From Streptomyces sp. JH14 (GTDB taxonomy: Bacteria > Actinomycetota > Actinomycetes > Streptomycetales > Streptomycetaceae), in assembly GCF_029428675.1 (NCBI RefSeq), contig NZ_JAJNEL010000001.1, positions 4,898,001 through 4,962,000 on the forward strand: a stretch of DNA of 64,000 nucleotides, in the 5' to 3' direction. Positions 1 to 8,079 of the stretch are shown here, piece by piece. The notes under the pieces were generated by a model. It was not told the origin of the DNA and ran no database searches. It saw only the letters and a list, made by a program, of their open reading frames with translations. The first letter of the stretch is position 1, and every line of letters begins with the position of its first letter. The translations under genes and the position numbers were made by a program.

Positions 1-64
1 ATCGAGTATGCAAATTATCTGGCCGCCTGGACGTCGCCCGGCGTCGTGCCCAGCAAAAAGCCCG

Positions 65-88
65 ATTAGTCACACTCTTTTGTGTAAT
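65..88. promoter_or_regulatory. Imperfect inverted repeat upstream of the encapsulin gene
   Basis: The arms ATTA/TAAT and CACA/TGTG flank a 6-nt centre; the left arm carries two extra bases. It lies about 70 bp before the shell gene and could be an operator or part of the promoter. No consensus was recognised, so the assignment is weak. Confidence 0.25.
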
Positions 89-155
89 GGCGTGCCGTGT
101 CCGCACGCTGAAAGGCTTCTTGTCGCAGGTCAGCCGATGATCGGGAGGGCGTCAG

Positions 156-1562
156 ATGTCCGTTGGTGAAGAGGTTCAGAACACGCAGACACCGCCGCAG
201 CAGAGTCTGGGCACGGCGGCTGCGCGGAACCTCGCGACGACCACCAAGTCCGCTCCGCAGATGCAGGAGATCACCTCGCGGTGGCTGCTGCGCATGCTTC
301 CATGGGTGCAGGTGCAGGGCGGCACCTACCGGGTGAACCGCCGGCTGAGTTACTCGGTCGGAGACGGCCGGGTGACCTTCGTGCAGACCGGCGACCGGGT
401 CACGGTGATCCCCGCGGAGCTCGGCGAACTGCCCGCGCTGCGGGACTTCGGAGACGAGGAAGTGCTCGGAGAGCTCGCCAGGCGGTGCGAGCAGCGCGAG
501 ATCGCCGCCGGGCAGGTGATCGCCGCATCGGGGGAGTCGGCGGACCGGGTCTTCCTGCTGGCGCACGGCAAGGTCGAGAAGGTCGGCACCGGTCCCTACG
601 GCGACGAGACGGTGCTCGGGGTACACGCCGACGGGGCCTATTTCGGTGATCACTCACTGATCGAGGGTGACGCCGTCTGGGAGTACACGGCCCGTGCCGT
701 CACCGCGTGCACGGTGCTGACGCTGAGGCGGGCGGATGTGCTCAACCTCGCCGAGCGGGCGGACTCGCTGCGTGCGCATCTCGCCGGGCTGCTCAGCATT
801 CCGCACCAGCGCACCAACAAGTACGGCGAGGCGGAGATCGACCTCTCCGCGGGCCATGTCGGCGAGGCCGTCGTCCCGCACACGTTCGTCGACTACGAAT
901 CGGCGCCGCGCGAGTACGAGTTGAGCGTCGCCCAGACCGTGCTCAAGGTCCACAGCCGGGTCGCCGACCTCTACAGCCAGCCGATGAACCAGACCGAGCA
1001 GCAGCTGCGGCTCACGGTCGAGGCGCTCCGCGAGCGCCAGGAGCACGAGCTGATCAACAACCGCGAGTTCGGTCTGCTCAACAACTGCGACTACGAGCAG
1101 CGCCTCCAGCCGCACGCCGGCGTGCCCAGCCCCGACGACATGGACGAACTGCTGTCGCGCCGCCGCGGATCGAAGCTGTTCCTCGCCCACCCCCGGGCCA
1201 TCGCCGCCTTCGGCCGGGAGTGCAGCAAGCGCGGCCTGGTGCCGCAGAGCGTGGAGATCGGCGGTCATCATGTGCCGGCCTGGCGCGGCGTGCCGATCTT
1301 CCCGTCGAACAAGATCCCGGTCACCGAAGCCCGCACCACGTCGATCATCTGCATGCGAACCGGCGAGGCCGAGCAGGGCGTCATCGGACTCCAGCAGACC
1401 GGCATCCCCGACGAGATCGAGCCCAGCCTGTCGGTCCGCTTCATGGGCATCGACGAGCAGGCGATCATCTCCTACCTGGTGACGGCCTACTACTCGGCGG
1501 CCGTGCTGGTGCCGGACGCCCTGGGGGTCCTGGAGAACGTCGAGGTCAGCCGCTGGCGCTGA
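156..1562 (+). CDS. Family 2B encapsulin nanocompartment shell protein
   Basis: 468 aa. The sequence matches the SrpI-like family 2 encapsulin shell, whose HK97-fold subunits assemble into an icosahedral protein shell. An N-terminal arm (about 1-45) precedes shell segments. A cyclic-nucleotide-binding-like domain is inserted at about 95-215, which defines subtype 2B, and the rest of the shell fold follows (about 230-468). In the phosphate-binding cassette the region reads FGDHSLIEG...EYTARAVT: the usual Glu is Asp and the usual Arg before the AT/SAT motif is absent, so canonical cAMP binding is doubtful. GGGAGG lies about 7 nt before the ATG. The following polyprenyl synthase is the expected cargo. 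Shell identity is confident; ligand and cargo are inferred. Confidence 0.9.
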   Translation: MSVGEEVQNTQTPPQQSLGTAAARNLATTTKSAPQMQEITSRWLLRMLPWVQVQGGTYRVNRRLSYSVGDGRVTFVQTGDRVTVIPAELGELPALRDFGDEEVLGELARRCEQREIAAGQVIAASGESADRVFLLAHGKVEKVGTGPYGDETVLGVHADGAYFGDHSLIEGDAVWEYTARAVTACTVLTLRRADVLNLAERADSLRAHLAGLLSIPHQRTNKYGEAEIDLSAGHVGEAVVPHTFVDYESAPREYELSVAQTVLKVHSRVADLYSQPMNQTEQQLRLTVEALRERQEHELINNREFGLLNNCDYEQRLQPHAGVPSPDDMDELLSRRRGSKLFLAHPRAIAAFGRECSKRGLVPQSVEIGGHHVPAWRGVPIFPSNKIPVTEARTTSIICMRTGEAEQGVIGLQQTGIPDEIEPSLSVRFMGIDEQAIISYLVTAYYSAAVLVPDALGVLENVEVSRWR

Positions 1563-1573
1563 CCCCCGGGAGA

Positions 1574-1604
1574 GGTGGGCGCCGTCACGGCGGCGGCGCC
1601 CACC
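1574..1604 (+). terminator. Hairpin between shell and cargo genes
   Basis: An 11-bp perfect GC stem (1574-1584 with 1594-1604) begins 12 nt after the shell stop codon. There is no T-tract. It could be an attenuator or mRNA 3'-end stabiliser that makes shell transcript exceed cargo transcript. Confidence 0.45.
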
Positions 1605-1797
1605 GCCTCCGACGCCTCGGACCGGGCGCCCGCAGCGGCCATGCCTCCGGCCCGGGACGCCCGGTCCCGGTGCCCCGGGCGGCTCCCCCGTGGAGGCCGT
1701 CCGCTCGCCGAACCACCCACACCCCCGGCCCGGGGGTGCTCCGGCCCGGGGAACCTGGCCGGTCACCGCCGGGACCGGGCGACCTGAGGGAGCGATT

Positions 1798-2853
1798 GTG
1801 ACCATGACGACCCGTACGGACACCGCGGCCACCGAAGGCCACGAGGCCGTCGCGCTCCTGGAGCGCACCCGGAATCTTGTCGATCCCCGACTGCGGGCCG
1901 CCGTCGAGTCGCTGCCCGGATCCATCCGGCGCGTCGCGATGTACCACTTCGGCTGGGAGCGGGCGGACGGAAGCGCGACCACCGGGCAGGCCGGCAAGGC
2001 GATCAGGCCCGCGCTCGTCCTCGCCGCGACCCGGGCGGTCGGCGGCGACCCGGAGCAGGCGGTGCGTGCGGCCGTGGCCGTGGAACTGGTCCACAACTTC
2101 AGCCTCCTGCACGACGACGTCATCGACGAGGACCGGACCCGCAGGCACCGGCCCGCCGCCTGGACCGTGTTCGGCATTCCGGCCGCCGTCATCGCGGGAG
2201 ACGCCATGCTCGCCCTGGCCCACCGGCTGCTCGCCGAGGACACCCGGCAGGCGTCGGCCCGCGCCTCCGGCCGGCTCGCGAACTGCGTCATCGAACTCTG
2301 CGCGGGTCAGCAGGCCGACTGCTCCTTCGAGGAACGCGGCCCGGACGAGGTCTCGCTCGACGAGTGCCTCGCCATGGCCACCGCCAAGACCGGCGCGCTC
2401 CTCGGCTGCGCCTGCGCGCTCGGCGCGCTGTACGCGGGGGTGGACGAGCGGTCGGTCGGCGCGATGGACGGCTTCGGCCGGGAGGCGGGTCTGGCCTTCC
2501 AGCTGATCGACGATCTGATCGGCATCTGGGGGGACCCGGTGCAGACCGGGAAGCCGGTCGGGGCGGATCTGGCCGCCCACAAGAAGTCCCTGCCGGTGGT
2601 CGCCGCGCTCACCTCCCGCACCCCGGCGGCAGCCGAACTCGATGCGCTCTACCGGGGTTCCATGCGCACGGCCGGCGAGGTGAGCCGCGCCGCCGACGCC
2701 GTCGACCGGGCAGGCGGCCGCGACTGGGCGCAGGTCTGCGCGGCCGACCGGATGGCCCGCGCGGTCCACCATCTGTCCCGGGCGGTACCCGATCTCTCCG
2801 CGGCGGGCGATCTGCTGGCCCTGGCGGAGTTCGTCACCCGCCGGACGCACTGA
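1798..2853 (+). CDS. Polyprenyl diphosphate synthase, probable encapsulin cargo
   Basis: 351 aa. E-type isoprenyl diphosphate synthase that condenses allylic diphosphates with isopentenyl diphosphate. The first Asp-rich motif DDVID is near residue 106 and the second, DDLIGIWGD, near 239, so both Mg-diphosphate sites look intact. Phe at position -5 before the first motif is typical of short-chain (FPP/GGPP) enzymes. The GTG at 1798 was chosen because GAGGGAG precedes it by about 6 nt; ATG 1804 is also possible. The frame stays open upstream to GTG 1690 and encodes a Pro/Ala/Gly-rich stretch, of interest because family 2 cargos carry disordered N-terminal loading segments, but no ribosome site supports that start. 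Position after the 2B shell gene suggests encapsulation. Confidence 0.88.
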   Translation: MTMTTRTDTAATEGHEAVALLERTRNLVDPRLRAAVESLPGSIRRVAMYHFGWERADGSATTGQAGKAIRPALVLAATRAVGGDPEQAVRAAVAVELVHNFSLLHDDVIDEDRTRRHRPAAWTVFGIPAAVIAGDAMLALAHRLLAEDTRQASARASGRLANCVIELCAGQQADCSFEERGPDEVSLDECLAMATAKTGALLGCACALGALYAGVDERSVGAMDGFGREAGLAFQLIDDLIGIWGDPVQTGKPVGADLAAHKKSLPVVAALTSRTPAAAELDALYRGSMRTAGEVSRAADAVDRAGGRDWAQVCAADRMARAVHHLSRAVPDLSAAGDLLALAEFVTRRTH

Positions 2854-2964
2854 GAGAAGGGAGGAGGGCAGCAGAAGTGACCGGCTCCCGCGCAGCCTGT
2901 ACGCCGTCAACTCTAGGATCCTGTACGTCGGTTGAGGCGGTACGAGCGAGAGCGGGAGCCGGGC

Positions 2965-3561
2965 ATGGGCGTACGGATACGGCAGGCGGATGCGGCAGAC
3001 CGGGAACAGGTCGTGCGGCTGCTGGACGAGGCGTTCCACGACGACCCGGTCAGCAGCTGGGTCTTTCCGGACTCGACGCACCGCCGGGCCGTGCACGGAA
3101 GGTTCCTCGGCGTCTTCGTCGACGTCACGCTCGCCGAAGGCCGTATCGATCTGCTGGAGGACGGCACGGCCGTGGCCCTGTGGCTGCCCGTGCCCTCCGG
3201 CGCACCCGTCGAGGAGGACACCACCCCCGCGCTGATGCGGGCGACGGCGGACCCCGACAACGAGCGGGCCGAGCTGGTCGGAAGGCTCACGGGCGCGATC
3301 CACCCGCACGACCGGGCGCATGAGTACCTGCTCATGATCGGGGTCTCCCCGGAGCGCCAGGGGGAGGGGATCGGAGCGGCCCTGATCGGCGATGTGCTGG
3401 AGCGCTGCGACCGCGACGGCGTGCCTGCCTACCTGGAAGCGAGCAGCGCCCGCAGCCGGCGGCTCTACGAACGGCTCGGCTTCGCCTTCATGGGCACCAC
3501 CGTCGAGCTCCCCGACGGCCCGCCGATGTGGCCCATGTGGCGAGAGCCGCAGGCAGCCTGA
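2965..3561 (+). CDS. GNAT family N-acetyltransferase
   Basis: 198 aa. The acetyl-CoA binding signature RQGEGIG (131-137) and the C-terminal YERLGF segment mark a GNAT fold that transfers acetyl from acetyl-CoA to an amine; the substrate cannot be told. ATG 2965 has GGGAG 6 nt upstream; a TTG at 2932 is in frame but poorly placed. It lies about 110 bp after the polyprenyl synthase in the same direction, and GNAT genes are known companions of 2B encapsulin loci, so a role in tailoring the terpenoid product or cargo is possible but unproven. Confidence 0.85.
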   Translation: MGVRIRQADAADREQVVRLLDEAFHDDPVSSWVFPDSTHRRAVHGRFLGVFVDVTLAEGRIDLLEDGTAVALWLPVPSGAPVEEDTTPALMRATADPDNERAELVGRLTGAIHPHDRAHEYLLMIGVSPERQGEGIGAALIGDVLERCDRDGVPAYLEASSARSRRLYERLGFAFMGTTVELPDGPPMWPMWREPQAA

Positions 3562-3635
3562 GCCCACCGCGTCCGCGGCAGCGAAGTGGAGGGCGGCAGG
3601 GCGACGGCTGCGGGCAGGGGCTACAGTCCGTGCCC

Positions 3636-4307
3636 ATGACAGACGAGTCATGGGCAGGGTGGTACCGGGACCGGCAGGGTTCCGAGTCCGTCATCCTCAC
3701 CACCGACGGACAACAGCTCCGCATCCGGATCAGGGGCATCGACTTCGAGGGCGAAAGCTTCGACGATCTCGCTCCGGTGGCAGGCATGCCGCCGGAAAGC
3801 GGAATGGTCGCCCTGGCGGACGGTGCGCTCACCGACTGCGTACTGGAGTGGGACCTGCCGCTCCCGGTCCTTGTGGACGGCGCGGTCCACCAGGCCACGC
3901 TCGGCTGCCTGTTGTCGCTGCGCCGTCCCGAGGCCGATCTCCACCTGGAGCTGCATTTCGGCGGCGCGGTCTACGGCTCGCGCCGGGCCGAGACCGAATT
4001 CGCCACCGCGCTCGCCACGATCCAGCGCACCCTCCCGCCCGGAGTCCGCTTGCAGACCTGCATCGCGTGCGCGTTCTCGGACTACTTCCCGGCGACGCCC
4101 GGCCGCGGACTGTCCGGCGGCCTCGCGTGCTTCCGGGGTGCGAAGGATGCCTACCGCGGGGCGTCGGGCGAGGACGACGTGCTGGATCTGTGGGACCGGC
4201 GGACCGGGTTCGTCCAGGAGATCTGGAGTTGCCGCGAGTTCGAGGCCCGCCCTGCGGAGGGTGCGGGCACCGGACACCGTGGCGCCTTCCCGCTCGAACT
4301 GGCCTGA
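3636..4307 (+). CDS. DUF6304 family protein
   Basis: 223 aa, resembling a Streptomyces-restricted family of unknown function (DUF6304, from memory). No signal peptide or membrane segment. The C-terminal half has two close Cys residues (TCIACAF) and is rich in aromatic and acidic residues. TACAGT at 3622-3627 ends 8 nt before the ATG and there is no ribosome-binding site, so a leaderless transcript is likely. That would make it a separate transcription unit from the encapsulin genes. Confidence 0.75.
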   Translation: MTDESWAGWYRDRQGSESVILTTDGQQLRIRIRGIDFEGESFDDLAPVAGMPPESGMVALADGALTDCVLEWDLPLPVLVDGAVHQATLGCLLSLRRPEADLHLELHFGGAVYGSRRAETEFATALATIQRTLPPGVRLQTCIACAFSDYFPATPGRGLSGGLACFRGAKDAYRGASGEDDVLDLWDRRTGFVQEIWSCREFEARPAEGAGTGHRGAFPLELA

Positions 4308-4385
4308 ACGCACAGGCGGTCCTGAGGGCGCGACGCTCCTGAGGGCCACGACGCAGGGTGCGTGGCCCGTCCGGCGGTGTCCGTG

Positions 4386-4421
4386 CCCCGCGCCGTCGCC
4401 TACGGAGGCGACGGCGCGGGG
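4386..4421. terminator. Bidirectional hairpin terminator
   Basis: A perfect 15-bp stem (4386-4400 with 4407-4421) and a 6-nt loop lie between the convergent 3' ends of the DUF6304 gene and the haemoglobin gene. It could serve both. Confidence 0.75.
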
Positions 4422-4566
4422 CGAGCGGCCGCCCACCACCCGGGTCCTCGCCAACTTTCGTGCGTCCAGGCGCGCGCCGTGCGCCGCCGCTGCCGACGGC
4501 TCCGTGACGCGGGGCCGATCGAACCGCGTCGGCCCCTCGCCCCCTACGGCCGGTGGCCGTCCGCCC

Positions 4567-5022
4567 TCAGCGCAGACCGTCCCACCCCCAGCGCGGTGTC
4601 GGACCGGGATCGCCGAGGTCCGTGCCGGCCGGGGTCGCCGAGACATCGCGCGCGATCCTGGTGCCCCAGTCGAAGTACTCCATGACACGAAGGCGCAGCA
4701 GCTCGTCGTCCGGCAGCTCCTTGTCGACCGCGGTCCCCATCAGCTCCATCCAGCGCAGCCGCTGCGGCTCGGTGATCGACAGGCCGAGGTGGGAGCGCAA
4801 CAGGGCCTGATGGCCGCCGAGTCTCCCGCTGTACTCGGCGGGCCCGTCGAAGATCTCGGCCAGCCAGACGGCGACATGTTCGATGTGGGTCGGCGTGAAG
4901 TCCGCGAAGACGGGGGCGAGCAGCGGATCCGCCAGCGCCTCGTCGTAGAAGGTGTTGCTCAGCCGGCGGAGCACGTCGACACCGCCGATGGCCTGGTACA
5001 GCGTTTCCGGACGCTTGCTCAT
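4567..5022 (-). CDS. Group II truncated haemoglobin
   Basis: 151 aa, a 2-on-2 globin of the GlbO/trHbO type, typically binding O2 or other small ligands. Key positions are visible: Tyr26 (B10), His78 as proximal F8 ligand in RSHLGL, and Trp91 (G8), diagnostic of group II. The C-terminal WGW tail is usual for actinobacterial members. GGAGGTG precedes the ATG by about 10 nt. It is monocistronic and converges on the DUF6304 gene. Confidence 0.92.
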   Translation of the reverse strand: MSKRPETLYQAIGGVDVLRRLSNTFYDEALADPLLAPVFADFTPTHIEHVAVWLAEIFDGPAEYSGRLGGHQALLRSHLGLSITEPQRLRWMELMGTAVDKELPDDELLRLRVMEYFDWGTRIARDVSATPAGTDLGDPGPTPRWGWDGLR

Positions 5023-5325
5023 GGTGCGCGCACCTCCATGGGAGGACCCGGTTCACCCCGGGCCGCTGGACCCAGCTTCCGCCGAACGAGCGGCCGCGCC
5101 GGGGCCGTTCGCTGCCGGCGCATCAAGCGGGGGCAGGGGTTCACCCGTGACGCGTCGTCCTTCGTGTCCCCCACCCGGCGCCCAGCTTCCGCCCGAGCGA
5201 GGAGTCGTTCCCCGTGCGGTCCCGGCCGGGTTGTCGGGCGGTCGGGGACATGTCTCCGACCCCGTCCGGCCCCATTCGGCGTGGCGTACCCAAGAGATCG
5301 TACGTAAAGCTACATATTGCGCGCT
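5023..5325. other. Divergent intergenic region with a direct repeat
   Basis: This 303-nt stretch separates the haemoglobin gene from the small secreted protein gene. It holds a 13-bp direct repeat, CCCAGCTTCCGCC, at 5071-5083 and 5181-5193, exactly 110 bp apart, and an AT-richer segment (about 5297-5325) that could hold the promoter of the rightward gene. No convincing gene was found. Confidence 0.4.
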
Positions 5326-5718
5326 ATGAGAACTTACATGCACCGGCATGGCACAGGAATCAGGGTGGCGGTGACGCTGACGGCCGCGGCGGCCATCGTG
5401 GGCGGCTTCGCGCCCCGCGCAGTGGCGCTGCCCGACGGTCTCGGCGCCGACATCATCGCCCGTGGCGACTCCCTGGCCAGGGAGGCCGTCACGGAGGCCG
5501 AGGGGGCGATCGCCGCCCTCGGCCGGCTCGACGTGAACCAGCACGAGGGCGTCTCGCAGATCCACCACGACGGCGTCACCGGCGGCGGACCGCGCATCCC
5601 GCCGCAGTCCGGCACCGCCCACCCGACGGCGGGTGGCGACCGGACCGTCGCCTCCGGCCGGCGACTGCCGTACCCCCGGGGCCTTTCGTTCGGACCGAGC
5701 AGGGCCCGCGGGGTCTAG
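5326..5718 (+). CDS. Small secreted protein of unknown function
   Basis: 130 aa. An N-terminal signal peptide is clear: Arg/His-rich start, hydrophobic VAVTLTAAAAIVGGF, then a likely Ala-x-Ala cleavage near residue 34. The mature part is short, acidic at first and then Gly/Pro/Arg-rich without recognised domains. ATG 5326 follows AT-rich DNA; TTG 5317 is an in-frame alternative. The stop overlaps the -10-like element of the next gene, so the last residues may be under little constraint. Confidence 0.5.
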   Translation: MRTYMHRHGTGIRVAVTLTAAAAIVGGFAPRAVALPDGLGADIIARGDSLAREAVTEAEGAIAALGRLDVNQHEGVSQIHHDGVTGGGPRIPPQSGTAHPTAGGDRTVASGRRLPYPRGLSFGPSRARGV

Positions 5719-5728
5719 TTTGGGCCCC

Positions 5729-6094
5729 ATGGCCGAAGCACTGCTGCTGCACCTCACCGAAGGCCCTCTGTGGGAGGCGGCCCGCGGGACGGGGACGTAC
5801 GAGATGTCCACCCGCGGCCGCACCCTGCAGGAAGAGGGCTTCATCCACTGCTCGCTGCCCCACCAGCTCCCGGGCGTGGCCGAGATGCTGTACGGCTCCG
5901 GGACCGCGGCCGCTGCCGAGGGCCCGGCGGATCTGGTGGTCCTCGTCATCGACCCGGCACGGCTCTCCGTACCCGTGCGGTACGAGGCCCTCGCACCCGG
6001 GGGCGAGGAATTCCCGCACATCTACGGCCCCGTCCCGGTGGACGCGGTCGTGGAGGTGCGTCCCTGGCTGCGCAAGGAAGGCAACCCCGCATGA
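5729..6094 (+). CDS. DUF952 domain protein
   Basis: 121 aa. A compact protein with the DUF952 pattern: an early LLHL segment, then GFIHCSLPHQLPGV, and a C-terminal EFPHIYGPVP segment. Family members are usually about 110 aa and of unknown biochemical role. TAGTTT (5716-5721) ends 7 nt before the ATG with no Shine-Dalgarno, indicating a leaderless start. Its stop overlaps the start of the next gene (ATGA), so the two are translationally coupled. Confidence 0.85.
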   Translation: MAEALLLHLTEGPLWEAARGTGTYEMSTRGRTLQEEGFIHCSLPHQLPGVAEMLYGSGTAAAAEGPADLVVLVIDPARLSVPVRYEALAPGGEEFPHIYGPVPVDAVVEVRPWLRKEGNPA

Positions 6095-6978
6095 ACGCCA
6101 CACCCCCCACCGGCACCGGCACCCCCGCGGCCACGGACGTCCCGATCATCGCGGTCACCGGCGCGACCGGCGCGGTCGGCGGCCGTGTCGCCCAGCGGCT
6201 CGCGCGCGCCGGTGTCCCCGTACGGCTCCTCGCCCGCGACCCGTCCCGGCTGCCGGACCTGCCGGGTACGGTCGCCGCGCCGCCCGCCGCGTACGGCGAC
6301 GGGGAGGCCATGCGCCTGGCCCTGGCCGGGGCGCACACGCTGCTCCTCGTCTCGGCGCACGAGGGCCCCGACCGGGTGCGCGAGCACACCACAGCCGTGG
6401 ACGCGGCGGTCGCCGCCCATGTCGAGCGCATCGTGTACGTGTCGTTCCTCGGCGCCGCGCCGGACGCCACGTTCACGTACGCCCGCGACCACTGGCACAC
6501 CGAGGCGCACATCCGTGTCTCCGGTGTGCGCCACACCTTCCTGCGCGACAGCCTGTACCTCGCCGGTATCCCCGCGATGGCCGGGGCCGACGGTGTGCTG
6601 CGCGGCCCGGCCGGCGACGGCCGCGTGGCGGCGGTGGCGCACGAGGACATCGCGGACGCGGCGACGACCGTCCTGCTGGCGGACACCGAGGGCGACACCC
6701 GCCACGACGGCGTGACGTACGACCTCACCGGACCCGAGGCGTTCACCCTCGCCGAGGCGGCCGAGGAGCTGAGCCGGGCCACCGGACGCACTGTCACCTA
6801 CCATCCGGAGACCCGGGAGGAGGCATACGCCTCACGGGCGCAGTACGGCGCCGAGGGGTGGGAGGTCGCCGGCTGGGTCACGTCCTACGAGGCCATCGCC
6901 GCCGGTGAGATGGCCCTGGTCTCGGACGCGGTGACGGTCCTTACCGCCATCCGGGGAAGAGCCTCGCCACGTACCTGA
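6091..6978 (+). CDS. NmrA-like NAD(P)-binding protein, frameshifted C-terminus
   Basis: 295 aa as read. A Rossmann fold of the atypical SDR/NmrA type: the nucleotide motif TGATGAVGG is near residues 28-36, with typical segments LARDP and YVSFLGAAP. These proteins act as NAD(P)H-dependent reductases or redox sensors. The frame ends abruptly in RGRASPRT, but the next frame, from about 6955 to stop 7020-7022, continues with LATYLSENPDSYRHLLKAD, which looks like the family's normal end. One base therefore seems to have been lost near 6945-6957. The catalytic core is intact; only about 18 residues are affected. Coupled to the DUF952 gene. Confidence 0.82.
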   Translation: MNATPPTGTGTPAATDVPIIAVTGATGAVGGRVAQRLARAGVPVRLLARDPSRLPDLPGTVAAPPAAYGDGEAMRLALAGAHTLLLVSAHEGPDRVREHTTAVDAAVAAHVERIVYVSFLGAAPDATFTYARDHWHTEAHIRVSGVRHTFLRDSLYLAGIPAMAGADGVLRGPAGDGRVAAVAHEDIADAATTVLLADTEGDTRHDGVTYDLTGPEAFTLAEAAEELSRATGRTVTYHPETREEAYASRAQYGAEGWEVAGWVTSYEAIAAGEMALVSDAVTVLTAIRGRASPRT

Positions 6979-7095
6979 GCGAGAATCCGGACAGCTACCG
7001 GCACCTGCTGAAGGCCGACTGACCTTCGGGCGGCGCGGCCGGCGGACGATCCGGCCGGCCGCCCGTCCCCGAACCGAAGGAATGCGGCGACGGCC

Positions 7096-7713
7096 ATGCG
7101 CACCGAAACACCCTGGGGTCCCTGGGACCCGGCCCCGCTGGCCGAGGTCGCCGACCGCTTCGCCCCGCTGCGCACCCCCTGGTGGATCGCGGGCGGCTAC
7201 GCGGTCGAACTGGCCGTCGGCCACGCCTTCCGGAACCACTCCGACATCGACGTCACACTGCTCCGTCGCGACCAGCTCACCACCCAGCAGGTGCTCGCCG
7301 GCTGGGAGTGGTGGGCCGCCGACCCGCCCGGAACCCTGCGCCCGTGGCTCCCCGGCGAGATCCTGCCGCCCACGGTCCACGACATCTGGTGCCGGCCGGG
7401 CCGCGACGAGCCCTGGCGCATCCAGATCATGCTCGACGAGGCGGACGGCACGGACTGGGCCTTCCGCCGCGACACCCGCATCCGCCTCCCGCTCGACCGG
7501 CTGGGCCGGGTCTCGGGGGACGGCATTCCGTATCTGGCCCTGCAGGTGCAGCTGTTGTACAAGGCGAAGTCCCGTCGCCCCAAGGACGAGGAGGACTTCA
7601 CGACGGCGCTGCCGGTCATGACCGCCGACCAGCGCGCCTGGCTGACCGAGACCATCACCCTGGCGTACGGCGCCGGCCACCCCTGGGCGGCGCGGCTGCG
7701 CCGGCACCGGTGA
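7096..7713 (+). CDS. Nucleotidyltransferase domain protein (ANT-like)
   Basis: 205 aa. A minimal nucleotidyltransferase: GGYAVELAVG followed by the metal-binding HSDIDV pair gives the hG[GS]...DhD signature, and the third acidic region lies in PWRIQIMLDEADG. The pattern resembles ANT-type aminoglycoside adenylyltransferases and many uncharacterised actinobacterial homologues. Resistance function cannot be claimed from sequence alone. The start follows GAAGGAAT about 15 nt upstream. Confidence 0.8.
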   Translation: MRTETPWGPWDPAPLAEVADRFAPLRTPWWIAGGYAVELAVGHAFRNHSDIDVTLLRRDQLTTQQVLAGWEWWAADPPGTLRPWLPGEILPPTVHDIWCRPGRDEPWRIQIMLDEADGTDWAFRRDTRIRLPLDRLGRVSGDGIPYLALQVQLLYKAKSRRPKDEEDFTTALPVMTADQRAWLTETITLAYGAGHPWAARLRRHR

Positions 7714-8079
7714 CGGCGTTCCACGCCTCAGCCGCCACGCGATATGCGGCGGCTCGCCTCACCGGCGGGCGCGTATGCCCGGACCGGTCACGACCTCCGC
7801 CGACGCTCGTTCCCGCAGGACTTCCGGCTGGACCACGGCGTATCAGGCAGGTGAGGGCCTGCCCGTCGTCCTGCCCTCCGCTGCGGCCGGAACGAACCGA
7901 TGTCTCCGGTCCCGCTGTCCGCCCCGCCCGCCGACGTCCCGATCAAGTCCGCTGCGGACGGCCGCACTTGGGTCTCCCCCGACGTCCATGCATGGAAGGG
8001 CCCGACCGGCGAGACCGGTCGGGCCCTTCCTTGCGCCGCTCCGGCCCGCCGTGCAGGCCGGGCCGCTCGCGAGCGGTGA
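7714..8079. other. Intergenic region without supported gene
   Basis: These 366 nt lie between two convergent 3' ends. Apart from the terminator at 7994-8030 nothing is supported; open frames here are short, lack ribosome sites and have no family resemblance. Confidence 0.5.
7994..8030. terminator. Hairpin terminator of sodN and the nucleotidyltransferase gene
   Basis: A perfect 16-bp stem (7994-8009 with 8015-8030) has a 5-nt loop and ends in TTCCTT. It lies 50 nt beyond the sodN stop and can act in both directions. Confidence 0.8.

Noticed and set aside
1585..3651. Long antisense frame across the encapsulin cargo and GNAT genes
   Set aside because: Both plus-strand genes have clear motifs; the antisense product matches no family and has Arg/Gly/Pro-biased composition.
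7096..7713. Reading the nucleotidyltransferase as a proven aminoglycoside resistance gene
   Set aside because: The motifs fit the superfamily, but many homologues have other or unknown substrates; resistance is not supported by sequence alone.
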